From: Planctomycetota bacterium
GTDB lineage: Bacteria; Planctomycetota; Planctomycetia; Isosphaerales; Isosphaeraceae
NCBI GenBank assembly: GCA_021791715.1
Contig: JAJYWB010000021.1
Span: 1-64,000 of the forward strand
Direction of reading: 5' to 3'
DNA length: 64,000 nt
Within the stretch, counting starts at the first letter, position 1; every line of letters starts with the position of its first letter. Below are positions 51,085 through 60,289 of the stretch, piece by piece. The notes under the pieces are model-generated. The model made no database searches. It was not told where the DNA came from and saw only the letters and a list, made by a program, of their open reading frames with translations. Both the position numbers and the translations under genes were made by a program.

Positions 51085-53013
51085 ATGTGTTTCGGCGACG
51101 AGAGTCAGTATCGGCGGTTTCGTTCGGTATCCACGATTGCGGCGATTCTTTTGGGAATCGGTTTGGTCGCGGTCAACGCGGTCCGCGCCGAGCCCGACCC
51201 GAAATCGTATTGGAATGTGAACGACGTGCACGCCGGTATGAAGGGTGAAGGGTGGACGGTATTGGTCGGGACGAAGCCCGAGAAGTTCACGGCCGAGGTT
51301 TTGGGGGTTCTCAAGGATGTGAATCCGGGTCGAGACATGGTGTTGTGCAGGCTTAAGGGATGCGATCTTGAGCACGCGGGAATCGTTCAGGGGATGAGCG
51401 GGAGCCCGATTTACATCGACGGTAAGCTTTTGGGAGCGGTCGCTTACGCGTGGGAGTTCGCCAAGGATCCGATCGCGGGAGTGACTCCGTTTTGCCAGAT
51501 GGTTCAGTTCGTTCGGTCGAGCGACAAGCGGATCGCCGCCGAGGCCGGCGGGAAAGACGGCGCCAAGGGGGTTGATGGAACGCGGTCGGCTTCGCTCGGT
51601 CGTTTTGAGAAAGATCTGCTCGTGGTCGATTCGGACGGACCTCGACCCGACGCGAGTTCGGCCGGCGGAATCGCTGTCGGCGGAGGCGGGATGGCGGGAA
51701 TGCGAGCGATCGGCACGCCGCTTTCAGCGCGTGGCTTTTCACCGCGTGCGATGGCGTTTTTGGCCGATCGGCTCGGTCCGTTGGGAATGGCGCCCGGGCC
51801 AGGCGGCGGAGCGACCGATCAAATTATCAAAGAAGAAGGAGATAAACCGTTCGTCCCCGGCGCTCCGCTTACGATCGCGATGGTGACGGGCGATTTCGAC
51901 ATCTCGGGAATCGGCACGGTGACACATGTCGAGGGGAATCGCGTTTACGGCTTCGGTCATCCGATGCTGGGGCTTGGAACGTGCGATTTACCGCTGATGA
52001 CGGGGTATATTCACACCGTTTATCCGCGAGCGAGCGTGAGCATGAAGATGGGTTCGCCGCTCAAGATCGTCGGCGTATTGGATACCGACGTGAGCACGTG
52101 TGTTGCGGGTCGAATCGGTCCCAAGCCCGATCTGCTGCCGATGTCGGCGCTCGTGAAGGTGGGGCGTTATTCGGAGCCCAAGACGTTTCGCGTGCAAATC
52201 GTCCGCGAGCCGAATTTGCTGCCGACATTCGTGATGTCGGTGTTGGCGAACGCGATCGACACCGAGGGGAACCTTCCCGAGGAGTTCACCGCGAACTTGA
52301 AGGCGACGATCAAGCTGAAGGATCAGCGAGCGATTGAAATTGAAGACAGGCTCAGCGGGTCGCGGTTTTCGGGGCCGATGGGGGCGCCTTCGTTGTTCGG
52401 CACGATCGCGGCGACGGTCAATTTGCTCTCCCGTAACGACATGGCGCCGGTTCGGATCGAATCGATCGACTGTGCGATCGATATCGAACGCGGGCGAACC
52501 GACGCGACGATCGAATCGTTCCAGGTGGAATCGGATCGGCTCGAGCCGGGTCAAACGCTCAAGGGGACGGTCGTTCTCAAACCGTTCAAGGCCGACCGCG
52601 TGACCGTTCCGGTTGAGCTCGCGCTTCCCGCGGATCTCGCCGAGGGCAAATATGAGGCGACGGTTTGCGACGTCGTCAACGCGATTCGGCGCACGCTCCA
52701 CGACGAGCCTCGATTGATGTCGCCGACGAGTCTTGAAGGCGTGCTTGAAATCATCCGGCTTCAAACCGAGGTGAAACATACGTCGCTTTCGTTGCGGCTG
52801 GCGTTACGCGATCAGGGGATCGCGATCGAAGGGAAACCGCTGCCGAACCTCCCCGCGAGCGTTCGAGCGGTGTTTTTAAACACCAAGCAATCGTCCGAAA
52901 CGCCGGTTCATTCCGAACTCGTCGTCTCGAAAGCGACGCCTTACGTGATCGAGGGAACGCGCTCGTTGCGAATCGAAATCGTGAAAAACCGAGCCGTGAC
53001 GGCGAACGATTAA
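51085..53013 (+). CDS. Secreted SpoIVB/S55-family domain protein
   Basis: A 642-residue exported protein with a signal peptide at about 14-34 (SVSTIAAILLGIGLVAVNAVRA). The first domain has GMKGEGWTVLVGT and GIVQGMSGSPIYIDGKLLGAVAY, the serine block of the S55 (SpoIVB) peptidase family (Ser105 or Ser107). A second block, GIGTVTHVEGNRVYGFGHPMLGLG, supplies the His and comes after the Ser here, whereas in Bacillus SpoIVB the His comes first. The remainder is beta-rich, probably several Ig-like modules. ATG 51085 has GGAGGT 8 bases upstream, so the open frame from GTG 51013 is not needed. Substrate unknown; it may act on envelope proteins. Confidence 0.85.
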   Translation: MCFGDESQYRRFRSVSTIAAILLGIGLVAVNAVRAEPDPKSYWNVNDVHAGMKGEGWTVLVGTKPEKFTAEVLGVLKDVNPGRDMVLCRLKGCDLEHAGIVQGMSGSPIYIDGKLLGAVAYAWEFAKDPIAGVTPFCQMVQFVRSSDKRIAAEAGGKDGAKGVDGTRSASLGRFEKDLLVVDSDGPRPDASSAGGIAVGGGGMAGMRAIGTPLSARGFSPRAMAFLADRLGPLGMAPGPGGGATDQIIKEEGDKPFVPGAPLTIAMVTGDFDISGIGTVTHVEGNRVYGFGHPMLGLGTCDLPLMTGYIHTVYPRASVSMKMGSPLKIVGVLDTDVSTCVAGRIGPKPDLLPMSALVKVGRYSEPKTFRVQIVREPNLLPTFVMSVLANAIDTEGNLPEEFTANLKATIKLKDQRAIEIEDRLSGSRFSGPMGAPSLFGTIAATVNLLSRNDMAPVRIESIDCAIDIERGRTDATIESFQVESDRLEPGQTLKGTVVLKPFKADRVTVPVELALPADLAEGKYEATVCDVVNAIRRTLHDEPRLMSPTSLEGVLEIIRLQTEVKHTSLSLRLALRDQGIAIEGKPLPNLPASVRAVFLNTKQSSETPVHSELVVSKATPYVIEGTRSLRIEIVKNRAVTAND

Positions 53014-53026
53014 CCTTCAACCCCGC

Positions 53027-53062
53027 GCCGCGATCCCGGAAACGATCGCGGCGTCTTTTTTT
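53027..53062 (+). terminator. Intrinsic terminator after the S55-family gene
   Basis: A perfect 9-base stem (GCCGCGATC and GATCGCGGC) encloses CCGGAAAC and is followed within 3 bases by seven T residues. Confidence 0.92.
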
Positions 53063-53098
53063 GCTCAGATGAACAATTACTAATCCAGTGAGTGTTTT

Positions 53099-55840
53099 AT
53101 GCCGATTACGCCGACCAGCGACGCTATGAATCCGATCAACAGCGAGCGACATTTCGACGTCGAAGGATCGTTATGCGCGGGGGAAACGCGCCTCGATTCG
53201 TCGTCGGGTTCGGCGGAGGCGTCTGTTTCGGTCTCGGCTTCGGGCTCCGTTTCGGTCTCGGATTCGGCCTCGTTCCGTAGTCGAGCAACGTCGGTTGATC
53301 TTTTGATTCGAGGCGATCGGCGCCGAAGTTTCCGGGATCGAGTGAGCTTTGCGGCGACGGTTTTGATCTTCTTTTCGGGGGCTTTCGCTACGGCTTGGGG
53401 GTCGAAGGTTGAAACGTGGAAGGTGGAGAGTCAGGCGGCGTTTTTCAAGGGGAAGCGCGAGCGGGTGATCGTCTCGGATACGGGACGCGTTCGGCTCAGC
53501 CTTGGGCTCGCGGGCGATAACGCGAAGGGGCTTTCGGCGCGGCGGGTTTGGAAGCTTGTTCGGACATCCGACGGGTCGATCTACGCGGCGACGGGAGACG
53601 AGGGGAAGGTTTTCAAGCTCGTACCGAAAACCGATGCGTGGACGATCGCGCTCGACGCGGCCGATACGCAAATTTTTAGTCTGGCGGTTCTCCCTGACGG
53701 CAAGGTGATGGCGGGGACGGGCGCGGGGGGGCAGGTGATCGACGTTTCGTCGGCGGATCATCCCGCGAGTCGTCCCGATCCCGCGGTCAAATACATCTGG
53801 GATCTCGCCGCCGATAAGGGGGGGAATCTTTACGCGGCGACGGGTCCGAGCGGACAATTGTGGAAACGTGCGGGCGACGGCAAATGGACGCTCGTCCTCG
53901 ATACCAAACATTCGCATCTATTAAGTGTGGCCGTGGGAATAAACGGCGAGGTTTACGCGGGGAGCGACGGCGACGGCTTGATTTACAAGATCGTCGACGG
54001 CAAAACGAGCGTCGTTTACGACTCTCCTCAAACCGAGATTCGATCGTTGTTGGTCGCTCCCGACGGTTCGTTGTACGCGGGAACCGCGGATTTTACGGGA
54101 GGAACGCCGGGAACGGGGGTCGGTCGGGGGTTCGCGACGGGCATGCGTGAACATGCCGACGAGGGGTTGATCGCCCGCGACGACGGGACGAATTCAGGGC
54201 GACTTATAAAAACGAGTTCTAATGCGTTCCCGGCGCCGATCGGTCCGGGAATCGATTCTCGAAATGTCGATGTATCTGAGATATCGCCCTCGTTTGCGCT
54301 TCGGATCGGCTTGAAAGCCGAGCGATCGACTGGAATCGCGGATTTAAACGAGATTTCCCGCTCGTTTGTGCGTCGGGACGGCGTGAAAGGCGAGCGATCG
54401 GCGTGTCGATACGTTATCGACGATCAAATGCACGGCGCGATCGCCAATGAACTTTTAGGAATAAGAACACAAGCATCAAAAAGGCGTCTTGATCATAAGG
54501 ATATCGGCGATCGTTTGGTTATCGCCGCGATCGCGGGTTTAACGACTTCGTTTTCGGCTTTGGGAGCTTGGGCGGACGACTCCGACCGGGGCGAATTGGA
54601 TACGGCGACGGCGTTTCAGGCGCCCGCCGGGGGAACCGCGACGATGCGGCCGATTCGTCCTGGAGAGAACGTCGTTTATCACATTGATCGTGACGGGGTT
54701 CCGCGCGAGGTTTTTCGAGCTCGGGTGCTGGTTCATTCGCTCGCGTGGCGGAACGATTCGCTTTTGATCGGAACCGGTCCCGACGGCGAGTTGTACGAGG
54801 TGCGCGACGACGGTCGCGAGACGACTCCGCTCGCTCGGCTCGATTCGGGGCAAATCCTTTCGCTCGTGGTCGATCCCGACGGATCGGTTTGGATCGGCTC
54901 GGGAGAGCCCGCCGCGGTCGGCAAGCTCAAGTCGACTTATGTGGAATCGGGAACGCTCGTTTCGGACGTGCTCGACGCCAAGTTGATCAGCCGATTCGGC
55001 ACGGCGTCTTGGCGGGGCGAGAATCCTCTCGGTACGTCGACGACGTTGGAGATGAGGACTGGGAACGTCGGCGAGCCCGATGAAACCTGGGCGCCCTGGT
55101 CGAGCCCCGTGAGCGACGCCTCGGGATCGAAAACCGACGTACCCGCGGGTCGATTCGCTCAATTTCGGCTCAATCTCAAAACGAGCGACCCCACCAAAAC
55201 GCCCGACGTCCGGTCGATCGCGGTTCATTATCAGTCGGTGAACCTGCCTCCCGAATTGACGAAGATCGACGTCCCCGACGTCGTTTTCGGCGACGGCTCG
55301 ACGCGCGGCGGCAAGGTGGCGATCAAATGGACCGCGAACGATCCGAACGGCGACGAGCTTTCTTATATGTTGATGGTGAAGAAAGAAGGTTGGCCCGATT
55401 GGGTTGAGCTTTGGGATAAGCCGAAGACCGACACGAGCTTTTCGTGGGACGGCTGGTCGGTTCCCGCAGGCGTTTATCGGGCGCGGGTGACCGCCTCGGA
55501 TCGGCTTTCGAACGCACCCGGCGATTCGCTGGCGCGGACGATCACGAGCGACGCGTTTGTAATCGATCACGAACCGCCGCGGGTTTCGCTGAGGAAGACC
55601 GAGAAAGGGTTCGAGGCCGAAATCCACGACGACCTGACGCGGGTTGTGAAGGCGCTTTACGCGGTCGACGGCGGCGATTGGACGCCGATCTTTCCCGTAG
55701 ACGGTCTTTATGATTCAACACACGAAAAACTGAGAATGGATTTACTCGATCTCAAACCCGGAGCGCATGTCGTCGTGGTTCAGGCGACCGACGCGGCCGG
55801 GAACACGGGATCGACCGATCTGGTGATCGCTCGTCCCTAA
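53099..55840 (+). CDS. Large beta-propeller protein with C-terminal Ig-like domains
   Basis: A 913-residue protein. Its first ~65 residues are Ser-rich (GSAEASVSVSASGSVSVSDSAS), followed by a signal-like helix (VSFAATVLIFFSGAFATAWG). Propeller blades follow (for example DGSIYAATGDEGKVFKL, DGKVMAGTGAGGQVIDV, GGNLYAATGPSGQLWKR, DGSLYAGTADFTGG), resuming later with DGELYEVRDDGRETTPLARL and GSVWIGSGEPAAVGKL. The C-terminal third has Ig/FN3-like sandwiches (RSIAVHYQSVNLPPELT, KVAIKWTANDPNGDELSYML). Between blades, about residues 340-500, is an unrelated insert with two ~20-residue near-copies (SEISPSFALRIGLKAERS and NEISRSFVRRDGVKGERS). ATG 53099 has no strong ribosome-binding site, and 38 bases separate it from the terminator. 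Confidence 0.8.
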   Translation: MPITPTSDAMNPINSERHFDVEGSLCAGETRLDSSSGSAEASVSVSASGSVSVSDSASFRSRATSVDLLIRGDRRRSFRDRVSFAATVLIFFSGAFATAWGSKVETWKVESQAAFFKGKRERVIVSDTGRVRLSLGLAGDNAKGLSARRVWKLVRTSDGSIYAATGDEGKVFKLVPKTDAWTIALDAADTQIFSLAVLPDGKVMAGTGAGGQVIDVSSADHPASRPDPAVKYIWDLAADKGGNLYAATGPSGQLWKRAGDGKWTLVLDTKHSHLLSVAVGINGEVYAGSDGDGLIYKIVDGKTSVVYDSPQTEIRSLLVAPDGSLYAGTADFTGGTPGTGVGRGFATGMREHADEGLIARDDGTNSGRLIKTSSNAFPAPIGPGIDSRNVDVSEISPSFALRIGLKAERSTGIADLNEISRSFVRRDGVKGERSACRYVIDDQMHGAIANELLGIRTQASKRRLDHKDIGDRLVIAAIAGLTTSFSALGAWADDSDRGELDTATAFQAPAGGTATMRPIRPGENVVYHIDRDGVPREVFRARVLVHSLAWRNDSLLIGTGPDGELYEVRDDGRETTPLARLDSGQILSLVVDPDGSVWIGSGEPAAVGKLKSTYVESGTLVSDVLDAKLISRFGTASWRGENPLGTSTTLEMRTGNVGEPDETWAPWSSPVSDASGSKTDVPAGRFAQFRLNLKTSDPTKTPDVRSIAVHYQSVNLPPELTKIDVPDVVFGDGSTRGGKVAIKWTANDPNGDELSYMLMVKKEGWPDWVELWDKPKTDTSFSWDGWSVPAGVYRARVTASDRLSNAPGDSLARTITSDAFVIDHEPPRVSLRKTEKGFEAEIHDDLTRVVKALYAVDGGDWTPIFPVDGLYDSTHEKLRMDLLDLKPGAHVVVVQATDAAGNTGSTDLVIARP

Positions 55841-56032
55841 CGCTTCGATCTGGAACCTTCGAGTTTTGTTTTTTTCTGGAGCCCTTATTCAACACGAAAG
55901 GCGGAATTCTTGATGAAACAAGAGAACTTGACAAAATCGTTTTAAGTCGCGTAACCGTCGCGGTCGATACCTAGTTGTGCGAAACCCTTCCGGTCGAATC
56001 GACCGGGAGATCGGACGATCAGGGTTGATCGC

Positions 56033-56070
56033 GAGGGGGCCGGCGCTTCTGGCGGACCGCCGACCCCCTC
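56033..56070. terminator. Long G-C hairpin between convergent genes
   Basis: GAGGGGG and CCCCCTC (56033-56039 and 56064-56070) enclose a second CGGCG/CGCCG pairing. It sits in the 372-base gap between the propeller and DUF2135 genes, which holds nothing else visible. Confidence 0.45.
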
Positions 56071-56212
56071 GGCGACTCGTCTTATCGCCGGTTTGTCTCC
56101 CTCAAAATCCGGGTTTCAAAAGTCGAAACTCGAAAGCGATTCGCGGACCGTCACTTATAAAAAACCTTTTAACCTGAACTTGTAAGAACTCTTAAACCGA
56201 AAACATTAACGC

Positions 56213-57526
56213 TTATTTGGATGACTCACCGTGTTTATCATCGCCCGCTCCGTCTCGCTCGACCTTGAGCGTGTACAGTTTGCTCCGTTGGTCGACGTTC
56301 TTCAGAATCCCTTTGTGGATTTCGACCGTCCCGGCGTGTTTGATGCGCACCTTCCAATGGACCGGCGCGCCGGAATCGAGCCCGCCGAAGCCCGGGTAGT
56401 AGTGGACGTACCACTTGTAAACGCCGGGAGGTCCTTTTCCGGTCGTCCAATAGATGTTTTCGGGTCCGAAGCCCTCGGTGTTATCGACGTCGATCTCGCC
56501 GTGATTGGGGCTTGTCTTATCGAGCCACCAGATTTCCTTGCCGCCCGGTTCGAAAACGTGGAGGTCGAGATCGACCTTGGCGTCCCAGATCAAGGTGAAT
56601 TGAGGGTCGCCGACTTTAACTTCAACGCCGCCGATGTTTTCTTTGCCGTTACCGTATCGCGCGATGCCGAACCCCTCTCCCGAGCCCCCTCCGCCTCCGG
56701 CGATGTTGGAAAGGTCGAGCCCCGCGCCGGCGCTTCCAGGTTTATTCTTCGGTTTGGCGACCGACGCCGCGGGATCAAGGTGAATCGACGAAACGTCGAG
56801 TTTGGTCAGCTCGCCGGGAGTCGGCGTTTTGCTGTCGTCGTTCGGGTTGAGCGGGGCGTCGAGATCGCCGACTCGTCCGAGATCGGTTCCCTCGGCGATC
56901 CCGTTCAAATTGCCGAACGCTTCGCCGATTTTGGTCGAGATTTCGGTCGGCTTGTGGAATTGCTGGGGAACGATGATCCAGAGAGCGAGGATCACGAGCA
57001 ACGCCGCGTGAAAGCCGATCGAAGTCACAAATCCTTTGATCCCCTCGGGGGTGAAGAACGAAACGGTTTCTTCCTCAATAATCGGCTGTTTTTCGATCCG
57101 CAGCTTTTGCGATTTGTTCGAGGGCTTGACGGCCTGGGGGGTTTTGGCGGAGGGGACGGGAGGGATGTTTGCGGAAGCCGCGTGCGACGTTGGGATCACT
57201 CCGGGCGCCGCGGCCGAGTTTTCGGGAGATCCGTTCGCGAACGTCGGCAAAGGCTTACCGCCGGGATGCGATCCGAGGCGAGCCGTCGTCTCGCCTTGAG
57301 GCGCGTCTGGAACCTCGGCGATTTGCTCCCGCGGATCGACATTCGGCGATCGCCCTTCGAGCCCGGCGAGCCAGGCGGGGGCTTCGTCGTCGACGATCGG
57401 GGTCGGCTTATTTGCGGTCGAAGGAGCGGGTTTACGGTCGTCCTCGAACGGATCGACCTGAATCAAATTCCAGGTCGGTTCGGAGGACTCTGGCGTGAGG
57501 CGAATGGATCGGTTTTCAGGGGACAT
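56213..57526 (-). CDS. Single-pass membrane protein with DUF2135 (YfaP-like) domain
   Basis: A 437-residue protein. Residues 1-165 are Pro/Ala-rich and acidic, and likely cytoplasmic and disordered. A membrane helix lies near residues 172-190 (GFVTSIGFHAALLVILALWIIV). A Gly-rich linker (IAGGGGGSGEGFGIARYG) leads to the C-terminal domain: LIWDAKVDLDLHVFEPGGKEIWW, EIDVDNTEGFGPENIYW and GVYKWYVHYYPGF, the DUF2135 pattern of YfaP-like proteins. It could bind or present partners at the envelope; function unknown. ATG 57526 is preferred over the longer open frame to 57616. Divergent from larB. Confidence 0.82.
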   Translation of the reverse strand: MSPENRSIRLTPESSEPTWNLIQVDPFEDDRKPAPSTANKPTPIVDDEAPAWLAGLEGRSPNVDPREQIAEVPDAPQGETTARLGSHPGGKPLPTFANGSPENSAAAPGVIPTSHAASANIPPVPSAKTPQAVKPSNKSQKLRIEKQPIIEEETVSFFTPEGIKGFVTSIGFHAALLVILALWIIVPQQFHKPTEISTKIGEAFGNLNGIAEGTDLGRVGDLDAPLNPNDDSKTPTPGELTKLDVSSIHLDPAASVAKPKNKPGSAGAGLDLSNIAGGGGGSGEGFGIARYGNGKENIGGVEVKVGDPQFTLIWDAKVDLDLHVFEPGGKEIWWLDKTSPNHGEIDVDNTEGFGPENIYWTTGKGPPGVYKWYVHYYPGFGGLDSGAPVHWKVRIKHAGTVEIHKGILKNVDQRSKLYTLKVERDGAGDDKHGESSK

Positions 57527-57724
57527 CGAGAACCCTCGCCGGTCGCGCGAACGGGATGTCCAAGCGAGCTTCGTTATGTTACCACGCGTGTACCGCGATT
57601 GGGTAGTCGACACCATTGCGGCGAACGCGACCTCAAGGCTACAAAAGATTGTACGCGAATCGAAGCGTTTGGGTTACGAAAAAAGCGAAATCGTTCGGAC
57701 GGGCGTGATCGAGGACGAAACGAA

Positions 57725-58621
57725 ATGGACTCGGGCGAGTTGAATCGGCTATTCGACGCGGTGTGGAAGCGTGAGCTCAAGCCCGACGAGGCGCTCGCGC
57801 GGATCAAGACGGCTCCTTATGATCATGATATTGAAGGAGTGGCCAAGGTGGATTTACACCGCCACGTGCGATGCGGATTTCCCGAGGTCGTCTTCGGTCC
57901 GGGCAAAACCGACGAGCAGATTGTCGCGATCTTGCGTACGTTGCTCGATCACGGTCAGGGGGGGCTCGTCACACGGATCGAAGCGAAAACCGGCGAGCGT
58001 CTTGAGCGCGAATTTCACGGCGGGTTTTATCATTCCGCGGCGCGGACGTTTCGCGTTCCGTCGCCGGTCGATCCCGGTCCGAAAATGGGTCGGGTGGTGA
58101 TCGTCACCGCGGGGACGAGCGATCTTCCCGTGGCGCACGAGGCGCGAGTGACCGCCGAAGCTTGGAATTGTGATACTTCGTTGATCGCCGACGTGGGGGT
58201 CGCGGGTCTTCACCGATTGCTCAACCGGCTTGGCGAACTTGAAGGCGCGGACGCGATCGTGGTCGTCGCGGGAATGGAGGGGGCGCTGCCGAGCGTCGTC
58301 GGAGGACAGGTGTCTTGCCCCGTGATCGCGGTTCCGACATCGGTCGGCTACGGCGCGAGCCTGGGAGGGCTCGCCGCGCTGCTGGGGATGCTGAACAGTT
58401 GCTCGTCGAACGTGGTGACGGTGAACATCGACGGCGGATTTAACGGCGGATATGTGGCGGGTTTGATCGCGCGTCGCGCCGGGGCGGCTCGGAACGCGGG
58501 GACGGCGAGTTCTCACGCGCACGCGACCGAAAACGCGATCGCCGCGGACGGGTCGAAGGCGGCGACTAGCTCGGTCGGCGAGACGAGCGGAGCGGGTTCA
58601 AGAAAGCACACAAGCAAATGA
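57725..58621 (+). CDS. larB: Nickel-pincer-cofactor biosynthesis protein LarB
   Basis: LarB carboxylates and hydrolyses nicotinate adenine dinucleotide, the first step to the nickel pincer nucleotide of lactate racemase. The 298-residue protein has the N-terminal ELNRLFDAVWKRELKPDEAL region and RCGFPEVVFGPGKTDEQIV. The PurE-like C-terminal domain has VTAGTSDLPVAHEA, ADVGVAGLHRLL, VVAGMEGALPSVVGG, PVIAVPTSVGYGAS and the final NIDGGFNGGYVAG. The last ~35 residues are a low-complexity Ala/Ser/Thr tail. ATG 57725 is preceded by GAGGA. It overlaps nnrD by 4 bases. No larA, larC or larE is near. Confidence 0.9.
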   Translation: MDSGELNRLFDAVWKRELKPDEALARIKTAPYDHDIEGVAKVDLHRHVRCGFPEVVFGPGKTDEQIVAILRTLLDHGQGGLVTRIEAKTGERLEREFHGGFYHSAARTFRVPSPVDPGPKMGRVVIVTAGTSDLPVAHEARVTAEAWNCDTSLIADVGVAGLHRLLNRLGELEGADAIVVVAGMEGALPSVVGGQVSCPVIAVPTSVGYGASLGGLAALLGMLNSCSSNVVTVNIDGGFNGGYVAGLIARRAGAARNAGTASSHAHATENAIAADGSKAATSSVGETSGAGSRKHTSK

Positions 58622-59496
58622 ACATCGAAATAATTGATGCGATACCGACGCTTCCTCCTCGGCCGGTCGACGGTCATAAGGGGATGTTCGGCTCGGTGTT
58701 GTTGATCGCGGGGAGCCGGGGGATGGCGGGGGCGGCGGCGCTCGCCGGCGCGGCTGCGTTGCGTTCGGGCGCGGGGCTGGTGACGATCGCATCTCCCGCC
58801 GAGGTTCAGCCGACGGTCGCGAGTTTTGAGCCGTCTTATATGACATATCCGCTGCCGCAGGATCACGCGGGGTTGATTGATTTCGCCGCGGGTCGGCCGA
58901 TTTTGGAGAAATTGCTCGAGCGAGCGACGGTGGTGGCGATCGGTCCCGGGATGGGTCGAGGCGAAGGCGTTGAGGCGACCGTCGCGTGGGCGATCGAGGC
59001 GGTTCAAACGCCTCTCGTCATCGACGCCGACGCGTTGAACGCGCTCGAGGGAAAGCTTGAATTGTTGGCGAGACGTCCCGCCGCGACGATCATCACGCCG
59101 CATCCCGGCGAGTTCGCGCGGCTCACCGGGCGAAAGACCGCGGCGATCCAGGAGGATCGCCGGGCCGCGGCGATCGAGCCGGCGCGGCGGTTTGATCGAT
59201 TGGTCGTCGTGCTCAAAGGTGCGGGGACGATCGTCACCGATGGTGATAAATTATACGTAAACACATCGGGTAATCCAGGGATGGCGACGGGAGGAACGGG
59301 AGACGTGCTGACGGGGGTGATCGCGGCGCTGCTGGCGCAGCGGGTTCCCGTGTTCGAGGCGGCGCAGCTCGGCGTTTACGCGCACGGCCTGGCGGGCGAT
59401 ATCGCCCGCGATCAGAACGGGGCGATCGGCATGATCGCCGGAGACGTCGTCGATTCGCTCGCCGACGCCTTCGAACATCTGGAGGCTTATTCATGA
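58618..59496 (+). CDS. nnrD: ADP-dependent NAD(P)H-hydrate dehydratase
   Basis: Repairs hydrated NAD(P)H. The 292-residue protein matches the ribokinase-like NnrD/YjeF C-terminal domain: GSVLLIAGSRGMAGAAALAGAAALRSGAGLVT, VAIGPGMGRG, VIDADALNAL, IITPHPGEFARLTG, VLKGAGTIVTDG and the active-site motif NPGMATGGTGDVLTG. The NnrE epimerase domain often fused to it is absent. It starts at ATG 58618, overlapping the larB stop (ATGA). The coupling with larB is notable because both touch nicotinamide dinucleotide metabolism. Confidence 0.94.
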   Translation: MNIEIIDAIPTLPPRPVDGHKGMFGSVLLIAGSRGMAGAAALAGAAALRSGAGLVTIASPAEVQPTVASFEPSYMTYPLPQDHAGLIDFAAGRPILEKLLERATVVAIGPGMGRGEGVEATVAWAIEAVQTPLVIDADALNALEGKLELLARRPAATIITPHPGEFARLTGRKTAAIQEDRRAAAIEPARRFDRLVVVLKGAGTIVTDGDKLYVNTSGNPGMATGGTGDVLTGVIAALLAQRVPVFEAAQLGVYAHGLAGDIARDQNGAIGMIAGDVVDSLADAFEHLEAYS

Positions 59497-59697
59497 TAAG
59501 TTCATAAAGGTGCATTTAAAAATGTATTGTATCGATACGACGCGATACCGCGAGACGATTCGTCGAATCGCTCTCCGCGCGGATCGATTCGCCGGCGTAT
59601 ACTGGAATTGATCGAAATGGTTATGATTCATAAACCTTGATGGCCGACGCGACGTGAAGCGACCGGTGCGGTCCGACGATAGACGGGAGAAAACAAC

Positions 59698-60207
59698 GTG
59701 TCTTCGCAAGAAAATCCTTCGCCTCCGTTTTGGACTTATCGCATGGAAGTGTCTCCGACCGGGCAAAATCCGGGCGCCTACGCGTCCAACATGACCGATC
59801 CGATCGCGCTTTTGCATTTGTTGATCAATTTGCAATCGCAGATGCTCGAAGTTCAGCGTCAAACGTTCGAGGTCGAGCGGCAACAGCTCGAACTGGCTCG
59901 CGAGGCCGCGGCGATCGCGCGCGATCAACGGACGCGGCAGATCGCCGAGCTCGAACGGTGGCAGTCGAGCCACGAAGACGTCGTCGACGACTGTAAAGAA
60001 GCCCTTTCACAGCTCGAAAGCGTGCACGCGTCGCTGATGCGCGAGATGACCGATTTCATCGCCGAAAATCACGAAAACCTCCGCGAGGGAGATTTCTCGC
60101 TCACCGATTTCGTCGATCGCTTCGGTCCCAGGCTCGCCCATCTCAACACGATGCTCGCGATCCTTCGCCCGCTCGCCGCGGTGATCAAAAAAGGTGAGGG
60201 AAGTTGA
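59698..60207 (+). CDS. Coiled-coil protein of unknown function
   Basis: A 169-residue cytoplasmic protein. A Pro/Gly-rich start is followed by a long heptad-like helix (residues 40-115: LLINLQSQMLEVQRQTFEVE.. and ARDQRTRQIAELERWQ). A second helical segment to the end contains FVDRFGPRLAHLNTMLAILRPLAAVI. It has no enzymatic motif. GTG 59698 follows GGGAG at 11 bases. The next gene encodes a membrane-anchored TAXI-type receptor 82 bases on, so the two are probably in one transcript. A scaffolding role is plausible. Confidence 0.65.
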   Translation: MSSQENPSPPFWTYRMEVSPTGQNPGAYASNMTDPIALLHLLINLQSQMLEVQRQTFEVERQQLELAREAAAIARDQRTRQIAELERWQSSHEDVVDDCKEALSQLESVHASLMREMTDFIAENHENLREGDFSLTDFVDRFGPRLAHLNTMLAILRPLAAVIKKGEGS

Positions 60208-60289
60208 TAAAATCACGCTTGCACTTGTTAATTTATTTAAAGTTCCGATTCCATTAAAGGGGCCGCGGGGCCCGATCTTGGTGATTAAA

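Noticed and set aside
56231-57724. Very long plus-strand open frame ahead of larB
   Set aside because: It is the antisense shadow of the DUF2135 gene; LarB homology starts at ATG 57725.
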